From Oscillatoria nigro-viridis PCC 7112 (lineage in GTDB: Bacteria; Cyanobacteriota; Cyanobacteriia; Cyanobacteriales; Microcoleaceae): a DNA stretch of 64,000 nt. The DNA is taken from assembly GCF_000317475.1 (NCBI RefSeq), contig NC_019729.1:6028501-6092500 (forward strand), read 5' to 3'. Of the stretch, positions 43,089 to 50,961 are shown in pieces; the first letter of the stretch is position 1; every line of letters starts with the position of its first letter. The notes under the pieces were generated by a model that saw nothing but the letters and a program-made list of their open reading frames with translations, searched no databases and had not been told where the DNA came from. The position numbers and the translations under genes were made by a program.

Positions 43089-43832
43089 CAGCGATTGACT
43101 CCTAAGTTGTGGTTGTTTTGTAAAGTGCGATCGAGAAGTGCGATCGATATTAATTTGTTATCTGTGACATTTTGTATTTCAACTCCATGTCTTCCACGAA
43201 AACTATTGAATTCTAGCTCGTTTCTCTCTAAATTAAAGTTTAAATCAATGTTAATTTCTGGCTAAACATCGCACAAGTTTGAGGAAAGAAAAGCGACCAT
43301 TTTAGGGGATCGAGGAATTCAGCAATAGAAAATAAGGTTTACACGATAGTTTTCGTAGATTGTGCACTGTGCACCTTATACGTATGTGCTGCGGGTCGCC
43401 GGATGTGCTGTGCAAGTCCCCAAAAACATACTTCTCAAGGTAGAAGTCATCATGATTTATACCTGAAGTTGATTTTACTTTGTACCGGCAGATGGCTGAT
43501 ACCGGTTATCCAAAAAAATCCAACTGTAGGCAATATCCCAAGCTTTATGTCCTCAGTCATTCCCAATTTTAAAATCTAAAATGTAAAATGGTATGACTCC
43601 TTTTATCTTAAAGTTTTTTATGTTCGTTTAAGCTCAGGGTAAAAGGGTGAGCAATTTTTATAATTTACAGATTTATCAAGAATTTAAAAAGATATAGCAA
43701 TGCTATTGCATTTGTGCACGGGCTTTTTTTTATTAACCGCAGAGGCGCAGAGGGCGCAGAGGAAGAAAGCAGAGAGAAAGGAATTGCATATAATAGCAAA
43801 GACATACAGAATTCATAAATCAAATAGCTTCT
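43089..43832. other. 744-bp gap upstream of phosphoketolase
   Basis: No gene I can support. Contains a CCGCAGAGGCGCAGAGGGCG repeat near 43737, also present at about 38688 and, in part, near 40560-40600. The phosphoketolase promoter should lie at its left end. Confidence 0.5.
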
Positions 43833-44160
43833 ATGACAATCAAAGAATTAGAAGCAAAACTCCTAGCCTTAACGCCAACAAATCAAGCTATAATTATCTA
43901 ATTATTAACCCAAAACTTAGCTAACACCTAACAATGAATTAGCCAAACTCTCAGTGTATGTGGCGCTGAGGCTTGTATGAAAAATCGTCGCCTTCGTGTT
44001 TGAATGCTGGTGAGTTTTCGCCGCTTGAGTATCAACGAATCCAAACTCTTAGATAAGTACCCCACACTAACAGCTACTGATTTAGGAAATGCCTGGACTT
44101 ATGCGGCGGCTTTTTCAGATGAAATTGAAATAGATACCGGCGAGAATGACCAGGATGGAG
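43833..44160 (+). pseudogene. DUF433 antitoxin pseudogene
   Basis: One frame from ATG 43833 gives MTIKELEAKLLALTPT, then LLTQNLANT, SVCGAEACMKNRRLRV and MLVSFRRLSINESKLLDKYPTLTATDLGNAWTYAAAFSDEIE, the DUF433 sequence in order. At least four in-frame stops interrupt it, and the Trp of the usual RIPVW motif is lost. No shift of frame is needed, so decay is by point mutation and small indels. Confidence 0.82.
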
Positions 44161-44163
44161 ATA

Positions 44164-44484
44164 ATGGCGCGTGTTCATACTTACGAACAATTTCCCAGAG
44201 TGGTTGTAGAATTGCTGGGCCCTATGATTCATAATATCGTGACAGTGCAAGCAGCCGGAAAGGATAACCCAAAAAATCCTGACGAAGAAGTGCTAGCTTT
44301 TGCAGTCAGTGAAAATCGAGCAGTTTTAACTCTAAATCGCCGTTATTTTATCACACTGCACAGCTTACAGTCCGATCGTGCTGGAATACATTGTCTGTAG
44401 GGGAGAGGATGATTTAACACAATGGCTGGTAACATTAATCAGGCTATTTCCTCACTTGAAACATTAACAGGTCAAGTGATTTGA
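44164..44484 (+). pseudogene. DUF5615 (PIN-like) toxin pseudogene
   Basis: ATG 44164 gives MARVHTYEQFPRVVVELLGPM, then DEEVLAFAVSENRAVLTLNRRYFITLH and a stop at 44398; beyond two stops the same frame continues MAGNINQAISSLETLTGQVI. Intact relatives begin with A-D-E-x-F-P; here the Asp is Tyr, so a catalytic acid is lost too. It is the partner of the DUF433 pseudogene, so a dead toxin-antitoxin pair. Confidence 0.82.
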
Positions 44485-44620
44485 GTCGATCGCACTCTCG
44501 GCACGATCTATATCTTAAGCGATCGCCACAAAGTAACCTACAGCAATCTCAATCCGAAAATCACTGCATCGGTTTGATTGCTGGCTAGATGCCATCGCCG
44601 ATATTTCCCGCTGAAAAAAC

Positions 44621-44869
44621 CTAGGAGGCGACTAAAACAGGAGACTCTGAAATCCGGCAAACATTGGACACAGTTGGCTGCTGCGAAACGACTCGCACTT
44701 CGTGAGGATAGCGGGGACGCGGGTCATTTTCTAACCAAATGGGCGGTACCATCATGACTTCATAGTAAGCGATCTTATGCAAAACCCCTGGCTGGGACTT
44801 CAACTCCACTGTTAAGCCCGCTCGGTACTCAAATGCTTCTTCCCAGTCTAGGTTTTCATTGATACCCAT
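44621..44869 (-). CDS. Hypothetical protein
   Basis: 82 residues from ATG 44869 (an upstream ATG at 44956 would add 29 basic residues). MGINENLDWEEAFEYRAGLTVELKSQPGVLHKIAYYEVMMVPPIWLENDPRPRYPHEV is followed by a variable tail. Not recognised. No membrane segment or signal; likely cytosolic. The IAYYEVMMVPPIWLENDPRPRYP stretch looks well conserved in style, so a real protein is plausible. Isolated between the toxin pseudogenes and IS66. Confidence 0.5.
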   Translation of the reverse strand: MGINENLDWEEAFEYRAGLTVELKSQPGVLHKIAYYEVMMVPPIWLENDPRPRYPHEVRVVSQQPTVSNVCRISESPVLVAS

Positions 44870-45315
44870 AGCGATCGCGCCTCTTAATCTTGTTTCTTTT
44901 CTCAATTGTAGGGCACTACATAAAGCATTGGGTACTTTCTGTTGCTTATGATACAATTTTTAACCTTATATGTTCGTTCCCTGACAATTTAACAGAGAGG
45001 AGAAATTGTCAATAAGTAAATAGGATGATTTTGCTCACGGGTAACAAGTAAGCCCAAAAGCTAGCCTTGACAAGAGTTTGAGTTGAGATGTCTCAACAAA
45101 AATAGGGGCGGGCGAACCGCACAGACGTTTATGACACAAAGGAACAGAAGAGAAGAGAATTTTAAGGACGGAAGTACAAACCTATTTTTGCCCTGTTGTC
45201 TAGTGTTTTACAAATAAAGAAACTCGGTTTTTTTAATAAAGCGGGTTTCTGGATGAGTGAAAACTAAACTAATTTCAATTGGTTTTCTTCTTTGTCGCAG
45301 TCGCCGTATTTTTAG

Positions 45316-47093
45316 GTAACTGCTCACCGCAACTGCGTTGCAGTATCGCAAATGGAGCCACAAATGGTGATGGAAAAATTTGCGCGTTTTGTAGAAACGG
45401 GAAATTTCCCAAGCTCAAAATGCAGGCTGCCACTGAAAATAGCTACCGTCACAAGCCCACAATTAAGTTCAACTGAACTGTAAACCCGGAGGACTACGAC
45501 CTGCTAAACAAAGTAACTGATAAAGTTGCGCGATCGCTTCATGTCCTTGCAACCGAACTGTTTCGAGAAAGCTGAACATTTGAGCCACCAGTTGAGCGCC
45601 CCAATCGCTGCGCGCCCCGCCAGTTACTTTCCGATGTACAACTACTGGACGTAAAGCTCTTTCGGCATCATTGTTATCAGGTTTCACTTGTGGATAATCT
45701 AAAAAGGTGAACCACTCTGTCCAATGACGTTGCATTCGGTTGGTTAATCGTTGGGCATCGGCAGGCCATCCCGTAACTGGTGGATTGTGCAAAACTGCTT
45801 GCAGTTGAGCTTCAATTACCGAACGATTGCCAGCGAGTTGAAGGCAACTCAATTTCCCAGCATGATAGTCCCTGTGCAAAGTTCTGGCAGTGGTTAAAAT
45901 CTCACCCACGCCTTGGGCAAACAAACGATTAGCTTCAAATCGACTGAGCTTGAGTGCTTCTAAATCTCGTTCCAGATGTGTTAAACATTTCTGTTTCGCC
46001 GCTGCTGATTGTCGGTTGTAAGCACTGAAACAATCGCTGCTGAGAATGCCTTCAAAGTTTTGTCCCAATAACTGCTGAAGTTCGGCACTACTCCGAGTCG
46101 GAGCTAATAATAGTACACAAACTCGATCGCTGGTGGCTACCCACAACCAATACTTGATGCCATCAATACAGTAAGTTGTTTCATCTACGCAGCGCACTCC
46201 CGGCTGTTGCACGTAGGTGAGCCATTGTTGATAAATTGGCTGCAAACTTTGCTGAAAGTAGCGCTGCATTTTGGCTAAACTTCCTTGAGAGATGGGTACT
46301 CCTAAGACGTGTTCCACAAAATATTCTTGTTTTCTCCAGGGTAAGTTACCACCATATCCCAGCCAACCCACCACGCTACATAACCTGCTACCATAGCTAA
46401 ACCCTTCGATGACGGAGGGTGGTAGTTGAGAGTATCCCGACCAGCCACAATCAACACACTGACATAATGGGCGACGGTATTCTCTGATTTCTACTGGTTG
46501 CTCTACCAATTCGGCTACTTGTTGCACTTTGGTTGGTGTTGTTGTGATCGCCTCAACTCCTGCCTGACAAACTGGACATCGCTCGGGTTGTAACTCAATG
46601 ATGTGGTCGGGTTCGCCAAATCCATTTCGTGTCTTGCCCGGATGGTCGTATTTTGGACCGCGTTTTTTTCCTTTTTTTCGCTTGCTTTTGTCGCTAGGTT
46701 TTTTAATTTGGTCGGCTGATGGAGGGATAGAACTGTTTGATGAGGAGCGGTTTTTCAGCTTGGATAATGCTTCTTTTAACTGTTCGATTTCCTGTTGTTG
46801 TTCTTCGATAAGCTGCTGTTTTTCTGCCAGTTTTCGCTGTTGCTGTTTGAGTTGCTGTTGTTGCTTGAGCAGCCATTCTCCTAATGACAGCATTGTCTGT
46901 GCCATCTGCTCTACTGCGATGGCTATCTCTGGTGGTTCGCTGGTCAGTGCTGGTGTTTTAAGCATGAAAGCTACTATACTCTATTTTCGTCGGCTTTGGC
47001 TCAACCCCTTACTACACTTGCAACAGATGCAACAGAGGCCAGCTCGATTGCCATCATTAGCAATACCGCAACGCAGTTGCGGTGAGCAGTTAC
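45316..47093 (-). mobile_element. IS66 family insertion sequence, 1778 bp
   Basis: Ends in GTAACTGCTCACCGCAACTG and its complement, about 26 bp of perfect inverted repeat. Directly flanked by the 8-bp duplication ATTTTTAG (45308-45315 and 47094-47101), the IS66 hallmark. Only the transposase gene is present; no tnpA or tnpB accessory genes, as in the ISBst12 subgroup. Confidence 0.95.
45469..46965 (-). CDS. IS66 family transposase
   Basis: 498 residues, full length. A Gln-rich coiled coil (about 35-75, a leucine-zipper type) is followed by the zinc-finger part (CPVCQAG ... CQCVDCGWSGYS), then the DDE core: CVDETTYCIDG, ILSSDCFSAYN and VKPDNNDAERALRPVVVHRKVTGG, ending with the usual IS66 C-terminal domain. 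The frame has no break and the flanking target duplication is exact, so insertion is recent and the element may be active. Confidence 0.95.
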   Translation of the reverse strand: MLKTPALTSEPPEIAIAVEQMAQTMLSLGEWLLKQQQQLKQQQRKLAEKQQLIEEQQQEIEQLKEALSKLKNRSSSNSSIPPSADQIKKPSDKSKRKKGKKRGPKYDHPGKTRNGFGEPDHIIELQPERCPVCQAGVEAITTTPTKVQQVAELVEQPVEIREYRRPLCQCVDCGWSGYSQLPPSVIEGFSYGSRLCSVVGWLGYGGNLPWRKQEYFVEHVLGVPISQGSLAKMQRYFQQSLQPIYQQWLTYVQQPGVRCVDETTYCIDGIKYWLWVATSDRVCVLLLAPTRSSAELQQLLGQNFEGILSSDCFSAYNRQSAAAKQKCLTHLERDLEALKLSRFEANRLFAQGVGEILTTARTLHRDYHAGKLSCLQLAGNRSVIEAQLQAVLHNPPVTGWPADAQRLTNRMQRHWTEWFTFLDYPQVKPDNNDAERALRPVVVHRKVTGGARSDWGAQLVAQMFSFLETVRLQGHEAIAQLYQLLCLAGRSPPGLQFS

Positions 47094-47196
47094 ATTTTTA
47101 GCAAGCGAGATCCTTCTTCATTTCTTTTGGGCAGATGTCTAATACTCAAAGTAAAATATGGCATAATCTAAATATTAGTTTCATAGCTTTGCACCT

Positions 47197-47568
47197 CTGA
47201 CCGCCCAAATCACCCTAAATCTGCCAGATGAAGTCTATCACCAAGCAGAATTGCTAGCGCTGCAACGCCACCGCACCGTGAGTGAGATTCTAGTAGAAAC
47301 TCGGGAAATTTTTCTCTTACCAACCGCTAAACCAATATCAGCACTGTCTGATTCAGAAGTAATCACTCAGACTCAACTCCGGCTGCAACCACTCCAAGAA
47401 CAACGATTGAGTGAATTGCTAGACCGCCAACAATCCGGTACGATCGCATCTGTAGAACTGGCTGAATTGCAGGCATTAATCCACATATATGAAACTCGAC
47501 TATTGCGACAAGCTCAAGCCTTAAATGAAGCAGTGCGGCGCGGCTTGCTGGAACCATTAAAAGGATAA
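47197..47568 (+). CDS. Small helical protein paired with HNH nuclease, module 1
   Basis: About 124 residues if read from CTG 47197, or 105 from TTG 47251. The longer form starts TAQITLNLPDEVYHQAELLALQRHRTVSEILVETREIF, which looks like a true N terminus, but no standard start codon is there. The C-terminal part, QEQRLSELLDRQQSGTIASVELAELQALIHIYETRLLRQAQAL, is alpha-helical. The same pattern occurs in the 81-residue protein at 50522. Its stop lies 5 bp before the HNH gene start. Unknown role; possibly an antitoxin or partner of the nuclease. The IS66 insertion lies 104 bp upstream and may have removed its promoter. Confidence 0.65.
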   Translation: MTAQITLNLPDEVYHQAELLALQRHRTVSEILVETREIFLLPTAKPISALSDSEVITQTQLRLQPLQEQRLSELLDRQQSGTIASVELAELQALIHIYETRLLRQAQALNEAVRRGLLEPLKG

Positions 47569-47573
47569 TCAAA

Positions 47574-48017
47574 ATGGCACTTTCTGAACAAGTTAGAGCC
47601 AGAGTTCGCGCACAAGCTCAAAACCGATGCGGTTATTGTCGCAGTTTAGAAATGTATGTTTTGGGAATACTGGAAATTGACCATATTATTCCTAAAGCGA
47701 TTGGCGGTAGTGACGAGGAAGAAAATCTCTGGCTGGCTTGTAGTCTGTGCAATAATTACAAAGGAACCCAAACTGACGCATTCGATCGGGTCACGCAAAA
47801 GCACGTTAAGTTGTTTAATCCGCGCACTCAACAATGGTCACAAAATTTTGCTTGGAGTGAAGACGCTACAGAAATTATGGGACTTACAGATTGCGGCCGC
47901 GCAACAGTCACAGCACTACAACTAAACAATAATATTGCTGTTACTGTCAGGCGTCAGTGGGTTAGTGCTGGATGGTATCCCCAACAGAATCAAGTATTTC
48001 CTAACAGAACCCATTAG
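47574..48017 (+). CDS. HNH endonuclease, module 1
   Basis: 147 residues. CGYCRS and CSLCNN are the two zinc CxxC pairs; between them LEIDHIIPKAIGGSDEEENLWLAC carries the HNH catalytic His and Asn. After the core comes LFNPRTQQWSQNFAWSEDATEIMGLTDCGRATVTALQLNN, a family-specific tail that ends WVSAGWYP. This is a cyanobacterial HNH type always seen with a short upstream helical gene, as here. It is a likely DNA nicking or cutting enzyme. Paralogue at 50079. Its 3' end overlaps the 3' end of the convergent gene by 4 bp. Confidence 0.88.
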   Translation: MALSEQVRARVRAQAQNRCGYCRSLEMYVLGILEIDHIIPKAIGGSDEEENLWLACSLCNNYKGTQTDAFDRVTQKHVKLFNPRTQQWSQNFAWSEDATEIMGLTDCGRATVTALQLNNNIAVTVRRQWVSAGWYPQQNQVFPNRTH

Positions 48018-48694
48018 CTTAGCGCCTCAACGAGAGCATCTTTCTTCATCTTAGTTATGCCAGCAATTCCTCTTTTCTTGGCTATTGCTTTTAATTCAAC
48101 AGTAGTCATTGTCCTGAGAATAGTCACGTCGTTTATCGTATCTGGCATTGATTGGGGAGTCAGATAAAATACACTCTTAATTGCGTCAAGTTTTTTGCCT
48201 TTGGTAATACCGCATTTCAAGCTTGTGATTGGCTCAAAATTTTTCCAATACTGACGAGGAGCCTCATCAATTCGATTTGTCGCTACAGCAAGTTTAACGG
48301 ATTTTAGCTCGCTGTTCGGCTGTTCAATCAAATATTGCAATGCTGCCATAATTTCATCTCTGGATGCTGTGGAAAGATTAATTTTAGGCTTGTCCTCACC
48401 TGCAAGGATTTTAGTAAGTGTAATAGTATCATCACTATCATCAGCAATAATGCACCAGACTCTTTCTAGCCCAGCTTCCTCTGCTACAGCATAAACAAAG
48501 GAATTACTAATAACTTGATACTTGTCTTCACCAGTTTCTTTCACGATAACTGGGAGCCAGTTTCGTCCACCCTTTTGTTTAAGTATATTTGCAGTAGCTT
48601 TGATCAAAAACTCAGGAGCATCAGTACCCTCCCCTGGCTCGATTTCATCTAGGTATAGATGCATCAAACTGCCAATAATGTTAGAAATTTTCAT
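48014..48694 (-). CDS. ParB-like / SAP-type partner of the nuclease-ParA fusion
   Basis: 226 residues; not a classical ParB. The N-terminal part (about 1-90) contains NWLPVIVKETGEDKYQVISNSFVYAVAEEAGLERVWCIIAD, the layout of a ParB/Srx-type domain (a strand, then a helix after a Q/H-x-x position, then V-W-x-I). A middle region (about 95-180) has LSTASRDEIMAALQYLIE. The C terminus, TILRTMTTVELKAIAKKRGIAGITKMKKDALVEAL, is a SAP/Rho-N-like DNA-binding hairpin. The start overlaps the upstream gene stop by ATGA, so it is translated with it. It probably gives DNA specificity to the ParA partner. Confidence 0.6.
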   Translation of the reverse strand: MKISNIIGSLMHLYLDEIEPGEGTDAPEFLIKATANILKQKGGRNWLPVIVKETGEDKYQVISNSFVYAVAEEAGLERVWCIIADDSDDTITLTKILAGEDKPKINLSTASRDEIMAALQYLIEQPNSELKSVKLAVATNRIDEAPRQYWKNFEPITSLKCGITKGKKLDAIKSVFYLTPQSMPDTINDVTILRTMTTVELKAIAKKRGIAGITKMKKDALVEALS

Positions 48695-50025
48695 TGTAAA
48701 AAGTATTCCTTTGCTAAATTTTTGTAGTATTCATGGGCAGAACGATCTCGATAAACAGCAGGAATGCGTGAGAACACAGCATTAGCTATGTTAGCGTAAC
48801 TTGGTACTTGATGAATATGTAAGTCTTTTTTCGCGCTGGTGTACTTAGGATAGAAGTAGGGCAGTAGATCGAATTTGTCTTTTTTAGCATTTTTCAGAAT
48901 ATTGTTAATTTCTTGTTGAGCAACTTCTAGTTGTGGCTGTGTTATTTTTTCTCCATTAAAAAAGATTGGTAAGGCAATGGGATTTCCCTCACCTTTATCG
49001 GCTTGTATTGCAGGGATGAATTTCTTAATAGCGGTTGCCGCATTCTCTAGAGAAAAGAGGTTGTTGTGTTTTGTAGGAATGAGGATAACATCAGCCGCAT
49101 ATACCGCAAGTTGACTAATGAAACGCCAATTCGGGGATGAATCTATCAAAATATAATCATAGTCCTGCCTCGCAAATTCGAGCTTCTTGTACAGTACACG
49201 CATTTGCATGAAGCTGCGAAGTTTATCGTCAGACTCGTTACCCAGGTCATTGTCAGCAGGAATAATATCAAAACTGAGTTGTATTTTTTTGGTAGAAAAA
49301 TTATAGGGATTCACGGCTGATTTTAGACCTGCGTTCTTATCTGTAAGAGCTGCTTTAAGAACCCCATTACTGACTGGAATACCTAAAGCACTTGTTAAAT
49401 CTTGTTGATTAAAATCAAAATCTATTACCAAAACTTTTTTGCCTAAAAAAGTTAAAATACCTGCCAGGTTAACTGTTGTAGTTGTTTTGCCAACACCCCC
49501 TTTGTTATTATAGATTGTTACTGTCAAGGCTCTACTTGGTGCTTGAATCTTCTTTCTTATATCCGCAACAACTCGATCGACGTTATTCAAGTCCAGAGCC
49601 AAGCATTGAGTAGCTGGGAAGATTACTTTACCATGCTTTCTAAACAGTTGAACATGGGATGAGTTGGTAATAATTCCCCATTCGGCTGACTTGCAATTAG
49701 AACCAAGTAACTGTCGCTTAAGTTGATTAACTGTTTTTAAGTACCCGGGTGTACCTTCCGTAAGATTGATGTCTTTTCCTTTTAGCTCTAAAAGGAGATA
49801 GGGATTAGATTTTGTGTGTAAAAATATATCATTTTCAATAGTTTTTCTAGCTGCTTTATCAACTATTCCACCACCATTAGTATCATATTCGGGAACAACC
49901 TCATCAGATTCAAATCCCAATGCTTGCAAAAACTGAGGTGAAAAGTGAGCACTGACAATAGCTTCAGAAGCGCCTTGAGGAAGACTTTGTAATGCAGCTT
50001 GAATGGTAGTGGCTGGGGCATTCAT
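48691..50025 (-). CDS. PD-(D/E)XK nuclease domain fused to ParA-type ATPase
   Basis: 444 residues in two parts. Residues 35-145 look like the N-terminal nuclease of type I restriction R subunits: DEVVPEYDTNGGGIVDKAARK (Asp56), LLLELKGKDI (Glu80 and Lys82 as ExK), NQLKRQLL and AEWGIITNSSHVQLFR. Residues 165-440 are a ParA/Soj ATPase: deviant Walker A NNKGGVGKTTTT (Lys175, Lys180), VLVIDFDFNQQDL (Asp202), DYDYILIDSSPN and a C-terminal helix set. ParA proteins dimerise on DNA with ATP. A nuclease joined to it would act where the ATPase assembles. I know no named system of this build; defence or mobile-element control is inferred. Confidence 0.7.
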   Translation of the reverse strand: MNAPATTIQAALQSLPQGASEAIVSAHFSPQFLQALGFESDEVVPEYDTNGGGIVDKAARKTIENDIFLHTKSNPYLLLELKGKDINLTEGTPGYLKTVNQLKRQLLGSNCKSAEWGIITNSSHVQLFRKHGKVIFPATQCLALDLNNVDRVVADIRKKIQAPSRALTVTIYNNKGGVGKTTTTVNLAGILTFLGKKVLVIDFDFNQQDLTSALGIPVSNGVLKAALTDKNAGLKSAVNPYNFSTKKIQLSFDIIPADNDLGNESDDKLRSFMQMRVLYKKLEFARQDYDYILIDSSPNWRFISQLAVYAADVILIPTKHNNLFSLENAATAIKKFIPAIQADKGEGNPIALPIFFNGEKITQPQLEVAQQEINNILKNAKKDKFDLLPYFYPKYTSAKKDLHIHQVPSYANIANAVFSRIPAVYRDRSAHEYYKNLAKEYFLQ

Positions 50026-50078
50026 GAGGAGGGAAATTCAGTAATAATTTGAACTGACTATATTATAATACTACATTA

Positions 50079-50531
50079 TTATGAATTTTGGCGAGGATCG
50101 CCAGAGGGAGGGTGCCACCCTGCCCTAATCCATAAACGACGAGCTCTGATAATCGCTCCTTCATTATGATATAGATCGTTAAGGTCTAATCGATCGCAGG
50201 TTCCCCTACCTGTTGGAGTAATACCCATTATTTCTAAACCATCCGCAGACCAGTTAAAATGCTCAGACCATTGCTGTTGACGGGGGTTAAACAAAGTTAC
50301 TTCTTGTTCTGTTTCTGGGTCAGTACCAGTGACAAAATTATAGCGATTATTATTACAGCGATGACAAGCTAAAGCTAAGTTTTCAAGTTCATCGCTACCA
50401 CCAATCGAGCGAGGTAAAATATGATCTATCGTAAATAGAGTAGAGCTACTTTCTTCCGCTGAATGGCAATATTCACAAAGAAAATTAGCTCTACTTCTTA
50501 CTAAATTTCGAGTGGCGCGGTTTACGGACAT
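50079..50531 (-). CDS. HNH endonuclease, module 2
   Basis: 150 residues. CEYCHS and CHRCNN zinc pairs, with FTIDHILPRSIGGSDELENLALAC as catalytic beta-beta-alpha core. The tail, LFNPRQQQWSEHFNWSADGLEIMGITPTGRGTCDRLDLND, and the end ARRLWIRAGWHP match the module 1 HNH protein closely in layout. Its start overlaps the upstream 81-codon gene by 10 bp. On the opposite strand from module 1, so the two modules face each other across the nuclease-ParA operon. DNA endonuclease activity is likely from the intact motif. Confidence 0.9.
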   Translation of the reverse strand: MSVNRATRNLVRSRANFLCEYCHSAEESSSTLFTIDHILPRSIGGSDELENLALACHRCNNNRYNFVTGTDPETEQEVTLFNPRQQQWSEHFNWSADGLEIMGITPTGRGTCDRLDLNDLYHNEGAIIRARRLWIRAGWHPPSGDPRQNS

Positions 50532-50767
50532 GAGGCTGCTATAACTTTAGCGTTAATTAAGGTAAAAATCCGATCTAGTTCTAGTAAGCTTGCTAATTCT
50601 ACAACCTCTTCTGAAGTTAAAAGATTAGCCTTTTTTCTGTCGGCTAGTTCTTCTAATCGGGCTTGCAGGTTTTCCGTAAATTTGAATAAGTAAAGATTTC
50701 TGACTTTCTGAATCGAAATCTCACGATCGATCCAGTAGGAAGGTTGTACCATAAGTTCAGCTATCAT
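50522..50767 (-). CDS. Small helical protein paired with HNH nuclease, module 2
   Basis: 81 residues: MIAELMVQPSYWIDREISIQKVRNLYLFKFTENLQARLEELADRKKANLLTSEEVVELASLLELDRIFTLINAKVIAA. The core RLEELADRKKANLLTSEEVVELASLLELDRI equals the RLSELLDRQQSGTIASVELAELQALIHIYE core of the module 1 partner. Two-helix hairpin with a turn at residues 46-51. It overlaps the HNH gene by 10 bp. A third gene could follow: the nuclease-ParA operon starts 53 bp after the HNH stop on the same strand, so all four may be one transcript. Confidence 0.7.
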   Translation of the reverse strand: MIAELMVQPSYWIDREISIQKVRNLYLFKFTENLQARLEELADRKKANLLTSEEVVELASLLELDRIFTLINAKVIAASCP

Positions 50768-50864
50768 GGTGATTCAATTACTCCAATTACTACCTGGATA
50801 GTCTTGATTATATCATGAGAGCGAAAGGATTACTTTAGAAATAGGCGACCTACTTACGCACGGC

Positions 50865-50945
50865 GCGATCGCAGAAACCGAGTTTTTTACCGAATCTGTC
50901 TGCTAAAACAAACTATTTTCGCCAAAAACCCGGTTTCTGACCGTA
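50865..50945. repeat. AAACCGAGTTT / AAAACCCGGTTTCTG inverted repeat
   Basis: An AGAAACCGAGTTTTTTACCG stretch and AAAAACCCGGTTTCTG form imperfect arms around an AT-rich loop. Related pieces lie at about 14832, 30370-30440 and 45221-45252. Dispersed non-coding repeat, possibly also the topA 3' flank terminator on the minus strand. Confidence 0.6.
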
Positions 50946-50961
50946 CAGTGCGTAAATTCTG

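Noticed and set aside
43700-43924. 74-codon frame with AEAQRAQRKKAE
   Set aside because: It is the common CCGCAGAGGCGCAGAGG intergenic repeat translated, and runs into the DUF433 pseudogene in another frame.
45279-45476. 65-codon frame at the IS66 left end
   Set aside because: It crosses the insertion border and the inverted repeat.
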